In this document: piece by piece, positions 11,540 to 22,345 of the stretch | Position numbering within the stretch: position 1 is the first letter of the stretch | How the letters are laid out: the number at the start of each line of letters is the position of its first letter | Source: Isoetes taiwanensis | Taxonomy: Eukaryota; Streptophyta; Lycopodiopsida; Isoetales; Isoetaceae | Assembly (NCBI GenBank): GCA_021234155.1 | Contig: JAJEKV010000014.1 | Coordinates: 5,661,563 to 5,725,562, forward strand | Reading direction: 5' to 3' | Length of the DNA: 64,000 nucleotides | Position numbers and translations under genes: made by a program | Notes under the pieces: generated by a model | Told to the model about the DNA's origin: nothing | Databases searched by the model: none | What the model saw: only the letters and a program-made list of their open reading frames with translations

Positions 11540-11860
11540 CCTCGATTCCAGGGGGGTATTTGACTCGTGGAATAGGGGGTATTAGACTCGTGGTTTCAAC
11601 ATGCACACTTATTCCACAAGTCGAATACCCCCAATTTTGGGTTGATATTAGGCAGGTCAAATACCACCCATTCCTCCTTGGCTGGAACCCCTATCCGAAA
11701 AAGTCCCAAAGAAAGGGGTATTAGACTTGTGGAATACCCAGGGGGTATTAGGCTCGTCTAAACTAAGGCCACTATTTTACAAGTCGAATACCCCCTTGCT
11801 CATACCACAAGTCGAATACCCCCTTGCTTATTGCACAAGTCGAATACCCTAAGTGTCCAC
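11540..11860. repeat. GTCGAATAC repeat cluster in both orientations
   Basis: The motif CAAGTCGAATACCCCC and its reverse (GGGGTATTAGACTYGTGG) together occur at least seven times in ~320 bp, in both orientations, so single strands could fold on themselves. The block also contains GGCAGGTCAAATACCACCCA, a relative of GGCAGGTCGAATACAACCTA at 19470. Confidence 0.7.
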
Positions 11861-12365
11861 GTGTGCCTTAAGCTCCCAGAGGCTAAGGCTTATCAGACCC
11901 ATTATCAATCAATGGGAGACCATTAGGAACTATGCCATTATGACTTGCATGCATAAATACAGGTTAAATCATCCTTGTTCAGCCGATTGAAGTCTCAAAG
12001 ACATCTTCGCTTCCACGCATAAAAACAACTAGTAAATATGTTTGTAGGATCATATTGGCGCTGAGATGGGTTAGGACGGCATGTAGACGGCCGCTCTCAT
12101 CCGCCAAGAACCCTAGACTTTCAGCAAACGGGCTTGTAACAAGGCTTGTAACACATAGATTCAACAGATCAGAAGATCAGATTAAGTCTCGGTGGAAGAT
12201 ATCCATGGGGAAACACAGACATATTGAATCAGCTGATTAAAAAATATCCATGAAATGAAAACAGAATGATCATATTAAACAGCAAGATAGAATTGCCAGA
12301 ATGTGCTTAGTAAGCTCCGATCTTCATGCGATTCAACTACGGTAAAGCTAATTAATTTACATAAT

Positions 12366-12690
12366 TTAATTCGTGTGGCTTTTTCGAGAACAAGCTTTTC
12401 TCTTCGTCCGGCCGATGTTGTATGTATTCCCATGGCGCATGCCTTGCCACAAATTTCTTGATGGATCATGCAAACTTGTATGGATCCTTGGTGCCCTTAC
12501 GTTCTCATCACACCATACCATTACTAGGAAGGAAGAATCGGCAGATATGGATTTGCAATGGTTCCAATAGGGCTTGGAAACTAGAACACTTCTCCATTCT
12601 TTGCAAACGCATCTCAACCTGAGGCGATGAAAAAGCAGTAGCCTAGGCAGGATATGGAACATCAGAAGCTCTGTAGACGTATGGCTCCAT
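12366..12690 (-). pseudogene. F-box protein fragment
   Basis: The minus-strand frame opens with MFHILPRLLLFHRLRLRCVC followed by KEWRSVL. This fits the F-box pattern (ILxRLP, then RLRxVCKxW), which binds SKP1 in SCF ubiquitin ligases. About 60 further residues follow (SSFLVMVW, RIHTSLHDPS) before the frame degenerates to KRKACSRKSHTN and stops at 12366. Downstream on the same strand, 11979-12164 contains SLGFLADESGRLHAVLTHLS, which could be a displaced piece of the substrate-binding part. With no intact C-terminal half this is best called a pseudogene. An undetected spliced gene is a less likely alternative. Confidence 0.5.
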
Positions 12691-12699
12691 ACAGTTGGG

Positions 12700-14086
12700 T
12701 ACGAATCAGAGCTGAGCTCCGCTTCATTTTTTTATCAGGTTTTCTTCTCACGAATCTCCTTTTCTTTCCACGAATTTCCTTGGTTGCATTCAATTTTCTA
12801 TCTCAGACTTTGGTTGCATTTGATTTGCAGATTAAGAGCTTAGCACATCCTTTTATTTCACCGACTTCTATTTTTTCTGTTTTCCTGGATATGCAACTGC
12901 AGAATATCTTGGCAAACCCTGCCCTCATCGGAAGTTACAGACTTGGGGGTCGCTTCATTTCTTTGAAGGAAAGATTTCGTCCAATGCTTTGAAGGTAAGG
13001 GTTCTGCTCTCATTCCGTTCCTTTGCTTCTCAGACTTGCATTTTGCAGATGCATTTTCTCACGATTTTTTCCATCCTTGACGTCGAAAGGCACTTAGGAT
13101 TCTAAAATTTTAAGACCTTGCTAGCGAATTCGATCTCTCTGGCTGAGACTTTAGGGTTCATAACTACTTTGTTCACGTTTCTAATAAGATTCTATTTTGT
13201 GTATTTACTTGCTAAATCTGTGCATGTGATCTCGTTCAAGACAAACCCTTTGCTGTAGACATGATTAGCTGAAGGATGGGGGGCAAAATATGGCTTTTAG
13301 ATACGGTTTATGTGGGGAAGAACATGGTGAGATACTGTAATGTGAGGTCCTGATGGTGGCTGAAACAATGATTCCATACAATTACATGATGGTTCGAAAT
13401 CCATGTGGTTCAGAAAACAACATATCTGGCAGCATGAAGAGGATGAAGAAGAGCTGAGAAGAATGCTGACTTAACAAACTTAGTGCCTGCAGGATTCATG
13501 GTCATTTAAAACGAGAAAGACATGTAGCATGCTGCCTTTTCAATATGGATTTAGAAAATGCTTTAGTTTACATCTTATTATATCTGGCAGGAAGGAGGAG
13601 GGAGGCTGCAGAAGAGCTGGGAATAATGTTGAAGAATGAATACCTTAGTAGCATCTGCACTTAGGTTAAATTTCAGGCAACAGATCCAAGTCGATTGTAT
13701 GCACCATGCAGGTACTATTTGTTGTTCATGTCCATTTAAAGTTTAAACAGGTGCTACTCTCGGCAGTCTGTATATTTGATTGAAAATAATTTGAGTTTGT
13801 TCTCTCTTTTCAGTTATGCAAGAAGTGAATGTACATTTCAACTAGAATGAGCAGTTAATGGCTGTTAAAGGCGATTTTTGTTATGGCGACTAATTTTAAC
13901 AGTATAATGTGGAACATGTTCCACTCGGTTCACATACTAAGTACATTTTTGCAAAACCAAATAGACAAAGAAGTTACAGTTTTCAATGTATTACCAGTGG
14001 AATTTGATATTTACATCATCAAATGAGAAAATTGAACACTAATGGATTATGGAAGCACGCTTCATTCATTGTATTCAACTAATGTC
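12700..14086. other. No gene recognised
   Basis: Ordinary AT-rich sequence with splice-like junctions (for example GAAGGTAAGG near 12990) but no frame with recognisable protein content. The two stretches GGATGAAGAAGAGCTGAGAA (13440) and CTGCAGAAGAGCTGGGAATA (13606) are weakly similar and probably an old duplication. Confidence 0.4.
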
Positions 14087-15635
14087 AAGAATAGAATAGA
14101 ATAGAATTGTTTTTATCGTCCACGGAGACCAATCGGCCTATGGGACCCAATACAAAAAGCGCAGCAGTCACATTACTGCCCGGATTAAAAACCCCTCACT
14201 CGGCGGGTTTTCGAGGAAACCCGCGGCGCAGCAATAAGATCGCCGACATCAATTAAATGGTTGATCGGGGCATATCTCGAGCCCCTCAAGTCCAAGACTT
14301 CCTGAATGTATGATCCAAAGTGAGCGCACCAAGTCGTGCCCGGATCATGTGTAGCGGCTCATCGGTCTAATCAACTGAGCATAAGCGTGTCCGAATCGAT
14401 CATATCTTTGGGCGGCTCTGGAAAGTGTGACACTCATCCTCAATGACTCGTCGGCCGGCAAAGACGACAAACCCTATCCCGACGTGGCTCCCCAATCCAT
14501 CGACTGTCTCAATCCGGAGATGGTGGGCACCTGTCGCGGAATGGAGGCGATATGCTGCGCTTTTTCATGGGCGGATGTGAACGTAGGTAGCGCCAGGGCC
14601 GCGTTCTAATGTGGGATTTATGTCTTTGCTTGTAATGTCTTTGTTTTGACTTGCTCGAGCCACGGAATCCCAAAGCTTCTTTGGAGAAACAAGCATCAAG
14701 GTAACATCTCGGCCGTCACGATGCGCCTCTTGTTTCTACACGGATGCACATGTGCTCTGGACATTCCATCGAAGTTAGCCATCGTGACTCTTTTTATCCT
14801 TCCAACAATTCTTGAGTCGTTGTGGTCCCATTGCCACCGCATAAGCCAAGTGCGGTAGACGATCATCATCCATATTTTACCACCTTCCGAAATAGGCGAT
14901 GTGTCTATCAAGGGCCGCCGGTGGTGGCAGGAAACCCGTCTCCCGCAACAAAATTTGATATGGGACCGTGGATTTCACTCAGGAGTGCCCGCTAAGAAGG
15001 CCTTCTTTTGTTCTAAGTCGCCTCAAGTAGCAAGGGACACCACTGGGCCCCGGACTTCAACTCCGTACAAAAGAATCGGGCTCTACCAATACCCCGAGCG
15101 GATGTGCCTGATGCCCCAATCATATAGTTACGCTGTGGTTATTGTTCGCATTGCATAGAGTGCTTTCGACTGGCTACACGCAATCTTATGGAAGTGTCCC
15201 AAAGATAGTGTAGAAGGAAACTCCACTCCCGGATACTTGTAGGTGGATGTCACCTCCACTTGTTGCCCTCGATAAGTGAATGAAGGGGGCCTTGGATGGC
15301 GCGAGGATGAGATAAGGACCACCTTGGTCTTGGCCAGATTGACGTTCATGTCTGTGGCCTGGCAGAATGTATCCAGAGCATCTAAGTGAGACTGCATGTC
15401 CTCTGGAGTGTGAGCTAAGAGGTCAACATCGTCTGCATAGATGAGTTGTCTGATGACCTGATGCAAAAGTTGGGTCCCGCCACCCCCATTGTCCATGAGC
15501 CAGTGTTCCAACTGGTCAATGTACAGACCAAACAATGTTGGGGAAAGAGGACATCCCTGGCGGACCCCAATACTGCTAGTGAATGGTTGTCCCATCATCC
15601 GCATCTGGCCTGTACAACTCACTATTGCAATAATG
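14087..15635 (-). mobile_element. LINE, 5'-truncated, with RT fingers to 3' end (family A)
   Basis: The minus-strand frame 15622-15128 is a clear reverse transcriptase piece: GVRQGCPLSPTLFGLYIDQL, the catalytic box IYADDVDLLA, NVNLAKTKVV and EFPSTLSL. Beyond it the C-terminal region is broken by stops but traceable to 14.2 kb. The 3' end reads TTGGGTCCCATAGGCCGATT, then GGACGATAAAAA. It ends in a short tail appearing as three GAATA units on the plus strand at 14091-14106. The element starts inside the RT domain, as expected for incomplete reverse transcription. I could not find a convincing target duplication. Confidence 0.85.
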
Positions 15636-15832
15636 ATACATTGTCCATTAAAATTGATTATGGGTTCTTCTTAACTACATGTAGATTAATTCTTGGTTTT
15701 AGGTGCACAAAAACCCTAGGATCCTATCCTATGTGTTGTGTGCCCAAAGTGCTCCCCACGTCAATAACGTACCCAACTTTCAAACATAAACCATCATTCC
15801 ATCCCATAATTTTTTGAGATCACTCAAACTCA

Positions 15833-16450
15833 AGACGTAATCTCATAATTAGTTGAGCCCATTCAAGTAATCTCATAATTAGTTGAGCCCATTCAAATAT
15901 AAGATTCACTTCTTAGTTAATATCACATTGTTACAATCCATGCTCAACTTCCATAACCGCATGCCTTTTACATCCCATGCTTCCCCTTCAACTTTAATTT
16001 ATTCAATCTATCAAGCATCACTTCCTTACGATAGGTTATAGTCATGCATCAAGACATATGCTGCATATGTAGAGACCCATTGTTACCCATTTTACGCATA
16101 TTTATTCATTTCAACATATAATTATCCCACCATAGCAACATCAAACAAGGGCGTGGGCATAAGGAATCAAATGTTCTTAGTTCCAATACTGTTTTGGATT
16201 CCAAAACTCGACTACCCTTTCCTATTTCATCTACCCATACTACTTTGCAATCCATGTTGCAAACCCATTTATACTTGGAATAGTTCATAACATAGGTTAG
16301 GGTGACTCGGTTACACTTTATTGGATTGAAAACAACCTCATTTTGCAAAAGAAAATTAAATTTTTGCCCTCGATACAAAACACTGGGGCAACTTACGTCC
16401 AGAACATAGGTTAGTGTGACTCGATTACACTTCATCGGACTTAGAAGAAC
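15833..16450. repeat. Local tandem duplications
   Basis: Two ~30-bp direct repeats (AATCTCATAATTAGTTGAGC, then CCATTCAA) lie at 15838-15897. Further right, a ~120-bp unit with ACATAGGTTAGGGTGACTCG, GTTACACTT and AACCTCATT is duplicated at about 16290-16345 and 16400-16455. No coding function is inferred. Confidence 0.65.
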
Positions 16451-16554
16451 CTCATTCCCACACTGCCTCGAATCTGCTTGTTGATGAAATTGAAACTAAA
16501 ATAAAGCTCTTATTACTATGCAAAGCAAGATATGCACTTCATTTTGACTATTAA

Positions 16555-16660
16555 CTAACGCATGGCCTAGTGGTTGAGATGGAAAGCTTGTGGGGCATAG
16601 ATCGAAGTTCGACAAATTTGAGCGAGTAAGCACACGATAAAAAAATTCAATAGACATGTT
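16555..16660 (+). mobile_element. tRNA-derived SINE-like sequence
   Basis: GCATGGCCTAGTGGTTGAG at 16559-16577 contains a textbook RNA polymerase III box A (TGGCCTAGTGG). About 45 bases on, AAGTTCGACAAA carries the box B core GTTCGA. It does not fold as a tRNA and continues into an unrelated body with an A-rich stretch (GATAAAAAAATTC), as in tRNA-derived SINEs. A second box A-like motif, TTTGGTCTAGTGGTAACACG, lies at 16692 but lacks box B. Confidence 0.5.
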
Positions 16661-17014
16661 TAGGAAGAAGGGTCCAGATTATGCCTAGGCCTTTGGTCTA
16701 GTGGTAACACGCTACTTCTAGAACATGTATGTCATGTACGCCCTACATGACAAAAGCTTGGCCCCATGTTTAAGAAAAAGGATCCAGATTGCACTACATG
16801 ACAAAATCTTTGGCCCTTGTGGTCTGATTGCACTACTTGGCAAAATCCTAGCCCATGATAGGGGGTTAAATATATGATCGCACTACTTGGCGAAATCCTA
16901 GCTCATGATAAAGGGTTGAACACATGTACACATGTAGGATACTATTTAACCTTATTTTTGAACATTCTAGGAATATATTGGGCAAAAATATGCCATGGAA
17001 TTTCTAACTGCATG
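16661..17014. repeat. Short duplicated segments, no gene
   Basis: The phrase GATTGCACTACTTGGCAAAA, followed by TCCTAGC and CATGATA, occurs near 16826 and, with small changes, near 16880. A diverged relative (TTGCACTACATGACAAAATC) sits near 16789. No coding signal. Confidence 0.5.
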
Positions 17015-17564
17015 TGGAAACCTTACCTATTTTCCTCCTTATGTGGAAACCTTACCTATTTTCCTCGTGCGAAAACCCTTCCTATAGTGATGAATCGGTA
17101 GAAGCATCCTCTCGCATTGTTCAAATGCGTCAAGCTCCGGATCCATAAGGAGATGCAATGGCGGAGAGCAAAGCGCAAGAAGCGCCCTTAGAAATTTTTT
17201 ATCAAACGTGGAAACCCTTCCTATTTTCCCCCATTTGTGGAAACCTGTTGGCGGATTTTTCCCACAATCCCCAACAGGTGGCCTCAAAGGCAGAAATCAG
17301 GATCACATTGGGTGCTGCAATATAAAATCAGAAACTGCAATATGAAATCAGTGTGGAATAAGGGATTTGAAGAAAAACTTGGAAGAATAACTTTGGGCCC
17401 AAAGAAATTTTATATAAGCATAAAACTTCAAATACAAGAGGGTCCCTCCATGTCTCTGAACCATGGAGGGGCCTTTGATCCAGTTCAAGGAGGAGCTCCC
17501 AAGAACTTGGAGCAAGGCAAGAGGAGGAGCTCGTGCTCCTCAAAAATCTTTTATAAACATTACT

Positions 17565-17745
17565 TTTCATCTTGACCTTTAATTTTTGCCTCTTAATCTC
17601 CACCTTTGATCTTGCCTCTTCATCTCAACCTTTAATTTCGACCCCTTCATCTCCACCCTTCATCTTGCCTCTTTATCTCAACCTTTAATTTTTGCCTTTT
17701 TTAATCTCCACCTTTGATCTTGCCTCTTCATCTTAGCCTTAGATA
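17565..17745. repeat. Pyrimidine-rich tandem repeat
   Basis: Alternating phrases CTTCATCTCAACCTTTAATT and AATCTCCACCTTTGATCTTG recur about every 50 bases across 17570-17740. The strand is strongly C/T-biased. No coding signal. Confidence 0.65.
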
Positions 17746-18036
17746 ATGTACCACTAAAAAATCTTAGAAGCCCTTAAATTTAAACAACTAGATCTAGGCC
17801 CTTTTTTTATTTTTTGGTGCCTTAGACCTTTACAACATTTGGGCTTTATAATCGACCCCCTTTCCAATGGTTCTCTTTCTTTTCTCTTTTTTCATGTTGA
17901 CCGGGTGCCAAAAACCCGGTCAACAAAACCCTTCCTATTTGAATTTAAATTTAAATTCTTGGGTGTAGTGCATATTCATGAGCGTGCACAAGCGTGCACC
18001 ATTAATGGCGGCGTGCGTGTTGGACGCCATGCGCCT

Positions 18037-18063
18037 TAAAAAAAAAAAAAAAAAAAAAAAAAA
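18037..18063. repeat. Poly(A) tract
   Basis: An uninterrupted run of about 25 A on the plus strand directly before the dense AAACCCTTCC repeats. It could be a retroposon tail, but no source element is recognised to its left. Confidence 0.8.
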
Positions 18064-18322
18064 GGAAACCCTTCCCATTTTTAGAGGAAACCCTTCCGAT
18101 TTTTAAATGGGAAACCCTTCTAATTTTCCATTAAAACCGAGAAGGAAACCCTTCCTTCCTAGCCAGAAACCCTTCCTATTTTCCATGGAAAATTGGAAGG
18201 GTTTCCATGGAAATTTGGAAGGGTTTCTATGGGAGCCCAACCCAAATAGGGAATACTTAGAACCATCGGACGTATTCGGCTCACACCATCGGACGTATTC
18301 GGCTCACAATAGGGAGTACTTA

Positions 18323-19437
18323 GGCCCTTTTTCCACGACACTAATGTCTTATATTTTAGAAGATATTATTGGGCCAAGTAAGCAAATAAGACATGTTGGG
18401 TTTTCCACGGCAACTTATAAGACATGTCTTATAAGCCTTCCGTACAAATATAGAGTCTTATTTTCTTCCGGGGGAAACCCCCCGCCACAAAATAAGACGC
18501 TCAATCCCATCCAATCGTAGTCTTTCTTATTTGAAATTTAGGGTAAAAAAAAAATAGGACCGAGGGAGACGGAATGGAATGGAAGCCTAATGCAATGGAA
18601 TGACACCTTAGATTCTTGTGCAGGGAATGAAACGCCACAGTAGGATTACCATAGCAAAGAAACATCAAATAGGTCGGAAATCCAAGAGGTCGAAATTTTT
18701 CCGGTTCGTTTTGGTTTCCACCGCAAGAGGTCGAAACTTTTCCATCGTTTCTTCAAACACCGAGCTATTCTCGTGACTATTCAAGCCGCTTAGGTGATTC
18801 AAAGCCGGAAAAGGGCGGTGAAGTTTCAGTACTATAGTCAAAGCATCCTCTAGCGATTAGATGCCACACCAAATTGCGTGTCGGATTGGATGCCGTAGTT
18901 AAAAATTGCGGTCGGATTGGATACCACAGTCGAAAAATTGGTTGCCACGAGAGATAAAAAAATTGTTGCGGCATCGATTTTGTTGAGCTCAAATTCTTTG
19001 GGCGTAGGTCGAATCTTAACATGGAGAATCAAAATTCTTTGTTTGTTGAAATAGGAAGATAACATGGAGAATCAAAGAGTTTCTTTGCAAAGAGTTTCAA
19101 ATTCCTTTCTCAAATCATTCTTACAAGCGTGTCAAAGCTGTGAATTTGCAGCAGGATCCATTGCTAGTCACTTTTATATTCAAATCCAAATTCATAGCTT
19201 TGAAAACAGTAGAATTTGCATCAGTGCTTACAATTGAATTGCTGCAGCTCTACTCATGTGGAAAATCGAAATTATAAGACATGTCTTATATTAAAAGTAC
19301 ATGTCTTATATTTAAGCAATGGAAAACCGATTTTTTACGACATGTCCTATACATGACATGGAGCTGACATGGAACCCAAAAGGGTGTCTTATAAAAATAT
19401 GACACCCACAAAATAAGACAGCTGTGGAAAAAGGGCC
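18323..19437. mobile_element. Non-autonomous PIF/Harbinger element, 1,115 bp, TTA target duplication
   Basis: Starts GGCCCTTTTTCCACG at 18323 and ends with the inverted form CTGTGGAAAAAGGGCC at 19437, flanked by TTA at 18320-18322 and 19438-19440. The 3-bp TWA duplication and GGCCC termini fit PIF/Harbinger. Internal blocks match the autonomous element at 53.74 kb: ACATGTCTTATAAGC palindromes, a CTTCCGGGGGAAACCCCCCG hairpin near 18465-18485, and GAACCCAAAAGGGTGTCTTA near the right end. The central ~700 bp lacks any transposase frame and contains unrelated DNA, possibly acquired. It ends 330 bp from the peroxiredoxin stop codon. Confidence 0.88.
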
Positions 19438-19767
19438 TTAGAACCATCGGACGTATTCGGCTCCCAGTTTGGGCAGGTCGAATACAACCTATGCCATTTT
19501 TTCCCGCCGGCAAACAAAACCGAAGATGGAGACCGAATACCACGCTAGGGTTACTGGAATCCAGGCCGAATCCGGTGCCTATATTTCCTTCGATATTTAA
19601 GCCAACCGTGGAAAAAGCTTCAATTGTTACGTTGAATGTATGAATCAAACGTAACTGAAGAGCAAATGTATGAATCAAACGTAACTGAAAAGCAAATGTA
19701 TGTCCGACTGTATTTACTTCATTTATTCATTAGAATAAAAGCAAACAGCTAAAATCCCAAAAAACCC

Positions 19768-20417
19768 TCAAAGAAGAGCTTTGAGAATATCATCAGCACG
19801 GGAACAAGTAAATTCTCCCCCTTCTTCAATATTGGCAATCTTCACTACCAGATCTTCCACAAGAAGGGAAAACCTCCTTGATCTGATACCTAAACCTTTT
19901 TCTGTAAGGTCCAGCTCCAGCCCTAATGCCTTGGTATACAAGGCAGATCCATCTGCCAAGAAGAGGACTTCCTCAGAGTTGTATGTCTTGGCCCATTCTC
20001 TCACCACAAATGGATCATTCACTGCACCCAAAAATGCAAAATCAAGAAATTTAAATCCCAGTTTCTTGCATAAGCAGCCAAACTAAAAGAACAAGCAGAG
20101 CACCTGTCATGCATATAATCTGATCAACTCCCTTTTGTTTGAGCTCAGATGCTTTTTCTATATACCCAGGAACATGTTTCAAACTGTAAGGCAGAAGCAT
20201 TCTTGTAAATATATTATGAAGTAGGAAAAAGTAGCCTGGTTCAAATTCAAATCAAGATTAACCTGCAAGTAGGAGTGAAGGCCCCAGGAACACCGAACAA
20301 AATAACCTTCTTTCCCGCAGCAAGGGAGTGAATCGAAGCCTTCTGAAGGGTCCCGTCCTTGTCGAAGAAGGAGAGCTCGCCTTCCGGCAGCTTGTCGCCC
20401 ACTGCTATGGGCGCCAT
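19768..20417 (-). CDS. PRXIIB: Type II (atypical 2-Cys) peroxiredoxin, cytosolic PRXII-like, three exons
   Basis: Thiol peroxidase reducing H2O2 and alkyl hydroperoxides, normally recycled by glutaredoxin or thioredoxin. Exons read on the minus strand: 20417-20263, 20183-20104 and 20021-19768, all with GT-AG introns. They join in frame to 162 residues plus stop, the standard length for plant cytosolic PRXII. Start: [20 protein letters not shown]. The active site GAFTPTC places the peroxidatic Cys at residue 51, and the second Cys of DQIIC at residue 76 matches the PRXII resolving position. Later: [30 protein letters not shown] and [17 protein letters not shown], ending DDILKALL. There is no targeting peptide, which fits a cytosolic isoform. 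No stop, frameshift or missing key residue, so it is probably functional. The symbol is by analogy; B, C and D isoforms are not separable here. Confidence 0.93.
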
Positions 20418-21839
20418 AGATAGCTTATGCAGAGTGTTTTCTGTTGAACAATTTAAAGTACTTGCGTACGTGAGTATATCACAGCCATAGATTATACAAG
20501 GCTTTCTTTAAGCTGACACGTATAGATGTTTGCTATGGTTTGTTAAGTTGTTTAATCAAGTTTTATAAAGCAATTAACGCTAACAGACCTAGATTTTGGC
20601 TTCGTTTAGTTGGAGTTGAATCACGTATCTCATCCATACCCACCAGTTCGGACATGGGTGCCTGTGCCTGTTTGGCGAGAAATTTAAACTGGTGTATGGA
20701 TATATGCACTGTAAGTTACCCAGAGAAGCTGTCTATTAAGGTTTAGATATTTCAAAACAAGTTTTTCTTCTGGCAAGTCGTTTCCAGAGAGACAAAGCTT
20801 TGGCCATGGCTATTCATTCTATGAATTTCTTGGCACGGTGGCCATTCTGCTTGCTTCGCTATGGGCGTAACAAGTTTATATATGATGTGAGGCACAACCA
20901 TTAGCTCTGCGATTTTGGGTCTTCCACTTATGAGATGCGTTTAGGTTGCAAGCAAAGGAAAGACGCAGAGAATACATTTGAAAAATTGCATTTTTCTTTA
21001 GTTTCTTCTCGACGTAATTATTCCTTATCTGGTGTGTGGAGAAATACAGAATAATATGTACAGGAGACACACCACCAGAAAATATAGGAGAGAATGATGC
21101 GAGCTCAGTGCAAGTTTGGGCCTGTATTTTGTGAAAATTCTAAGAGAAAAGGCATTTCAGGGCTTCAAGGCATACAGCTGCGTCTCCAAGGACCAAGTCT
21201 ATGGTATTCTAGTCACAAGCAAGTTTAGATTGGTTAATGCAGTAAATTCTAGAGCCTTATAAAGGCTTTTGTAGAGGGTTACTTAAGGCAGTGCTTTATT
21301 ATCCTTGCTAGGAAACAGTTGATTCAAGCTCTTTTCCAAGATGTTTTAGTGCTTCATTATTGTTGCTAGGCAAGAGTTGGTTTCTAGCTAATTTCCAAGA
21401 TGTTATGTATTTTCAATAATTTGGCTAAACCATATGCTTATGTATAGAGCATCAATGTGGATACTAGACATTGCAGCCAAGGAATGGACGTGGGTAGAAA
21501 GGCTTTAAATACATTTCATAGCATAGATAATTTCACAAGCAAAGTGTCAAAATAGATATGAGTGCAAAGCAAAGCGTTATATTTATTAAAGGCTGGCAGA
21601 TGCTAGTTCCTAATACACAGAAGCAATTCCTCTTCTAACTGAGGTATGATCCTGCTTGGGCTTATATCTATGATACTCCATTCATAGCACATAGTCTTTG
21701 CCTTCATATACATGCACTCTAGGTCTGCGGTCTCTTTTGTTATCTCCATTAAACGCCATCTGTATGGGCCAGAATCAAATATATTGGAGTTTTACTGAAT
21801 GGGGAGGATAATGACATTACTTGAGACATTGCACTGGAC
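20418..21839. other. No further gene recognised; upstream flank of the peroxiredoxin gene
   Basis: The bases next to 20417 would hold the 5' UTR and promoter of the minus-strand peroxiredoxin gene. I see no clear TATA box. The rest is AT-rich without recognisable frames. A short duplication (AAGAGTTGG, CTAATTTCCAAGATGTT versus CAAGCTCTTTTCCAAGATGTT) lies near 21330-21400. Confidence 0.4.
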
Positions 21840-22345
21840 ATGAAGGGAGACAGTTATAGGGCTCACAAGTTAGACATCCTTCAGACATTGATACCATCTC
21901 CAGGAACTCTTCTGGAACAACTTTTCGTCAGGTCCAATCCCTTCAGAAATTAGTAACCTTACTTCCTTGGCTCATCTAGATTTGAGAGGAAATTCCCTTT
22001 CTGGCTCTAACCCTGTTCAGCTTAAGTGCAATATATGATTTACTTGGACATTGACCAAAATAATCTCTCAGGTACCATTCCTCCCCAGCTTGGCAGCATG
22101 CTTGTTCTTGCATTTCCCAACATGTATAGAAATCATCTGTAAGGGAGCTCAACAGGCTACAAACTGCCGACTTTTCATATAATGAGCCCTGGATATTTTA
22201 TAGGCAACCAGGCAGAGGATTGCGGCAATGTTCTGGTGCTCTAGACAGTGGAATAAGCCTTTGAGCAGAGTCGGCTCTGCATATCTTTGCCTTTGGTGTA
22301 TGTTTGCTGCTAGTTCTCGTAGTTTGTGTGGCAGAGTAGTAGTTA
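21840..22345 (+). pseudogene. LRR receptor-like kinase ectodomain fragment
   Basis: Leucine-rich repeats are readable in shifting plus-strand frames: SGPIPSEISNLTSLAHLDLR and GNSLSGSNP near 21925-22015, then YMIYLDIDQNNLSGTIPPQL and GSMLVL at about 22033-22110. These fit the plant LRR consensus LxxLxxLDLxxNxLSGxIP. Past the repeats, FIGNQAEDCGN resembles the GNPxLCG cap that ends plant LRR ectodomains. A hydrophobic stretch around 22275-22330 could be the transmembrane residue. Several frameshifts and stops, and no kinase domain follows. Clear pseudogene remnant. Confidence 0.65.

Larger units (their letters stand above)
17018..18235. repeat. Dispersed AAACCCTTCCTATTTTCC repeats
   Basis: The motif GAAACCCTTCCTATTTTCC or a close variant occurs about a dozen times: 17020-17090, 17205-17245, 17925, and densely at 18063-18230. 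At 18165-18230 direct copies are followed by inverted copies (GGAAGGGTTTCCATGG), giving a potential hairpin centred near 18190. The 18107-18520 open frame is a by-product of this repeat. Confidence 0.75.

Noticed and set aside
16680-16780. tRNA gene suggested by TTTGGTCTAGTGGTAACACG
   Set aside because: Box A resembles a tRNA D-arm, but there is no box B, no cloverleaf and no acceptor pairing.
17018-18240. Regularly recurring short repeats considered as a CRISPR array or telomeric DNA
   Set aside because: The sequence is plant nuclear, spacers are irregular and not unique-length, and the unit is not CCCTAAA.
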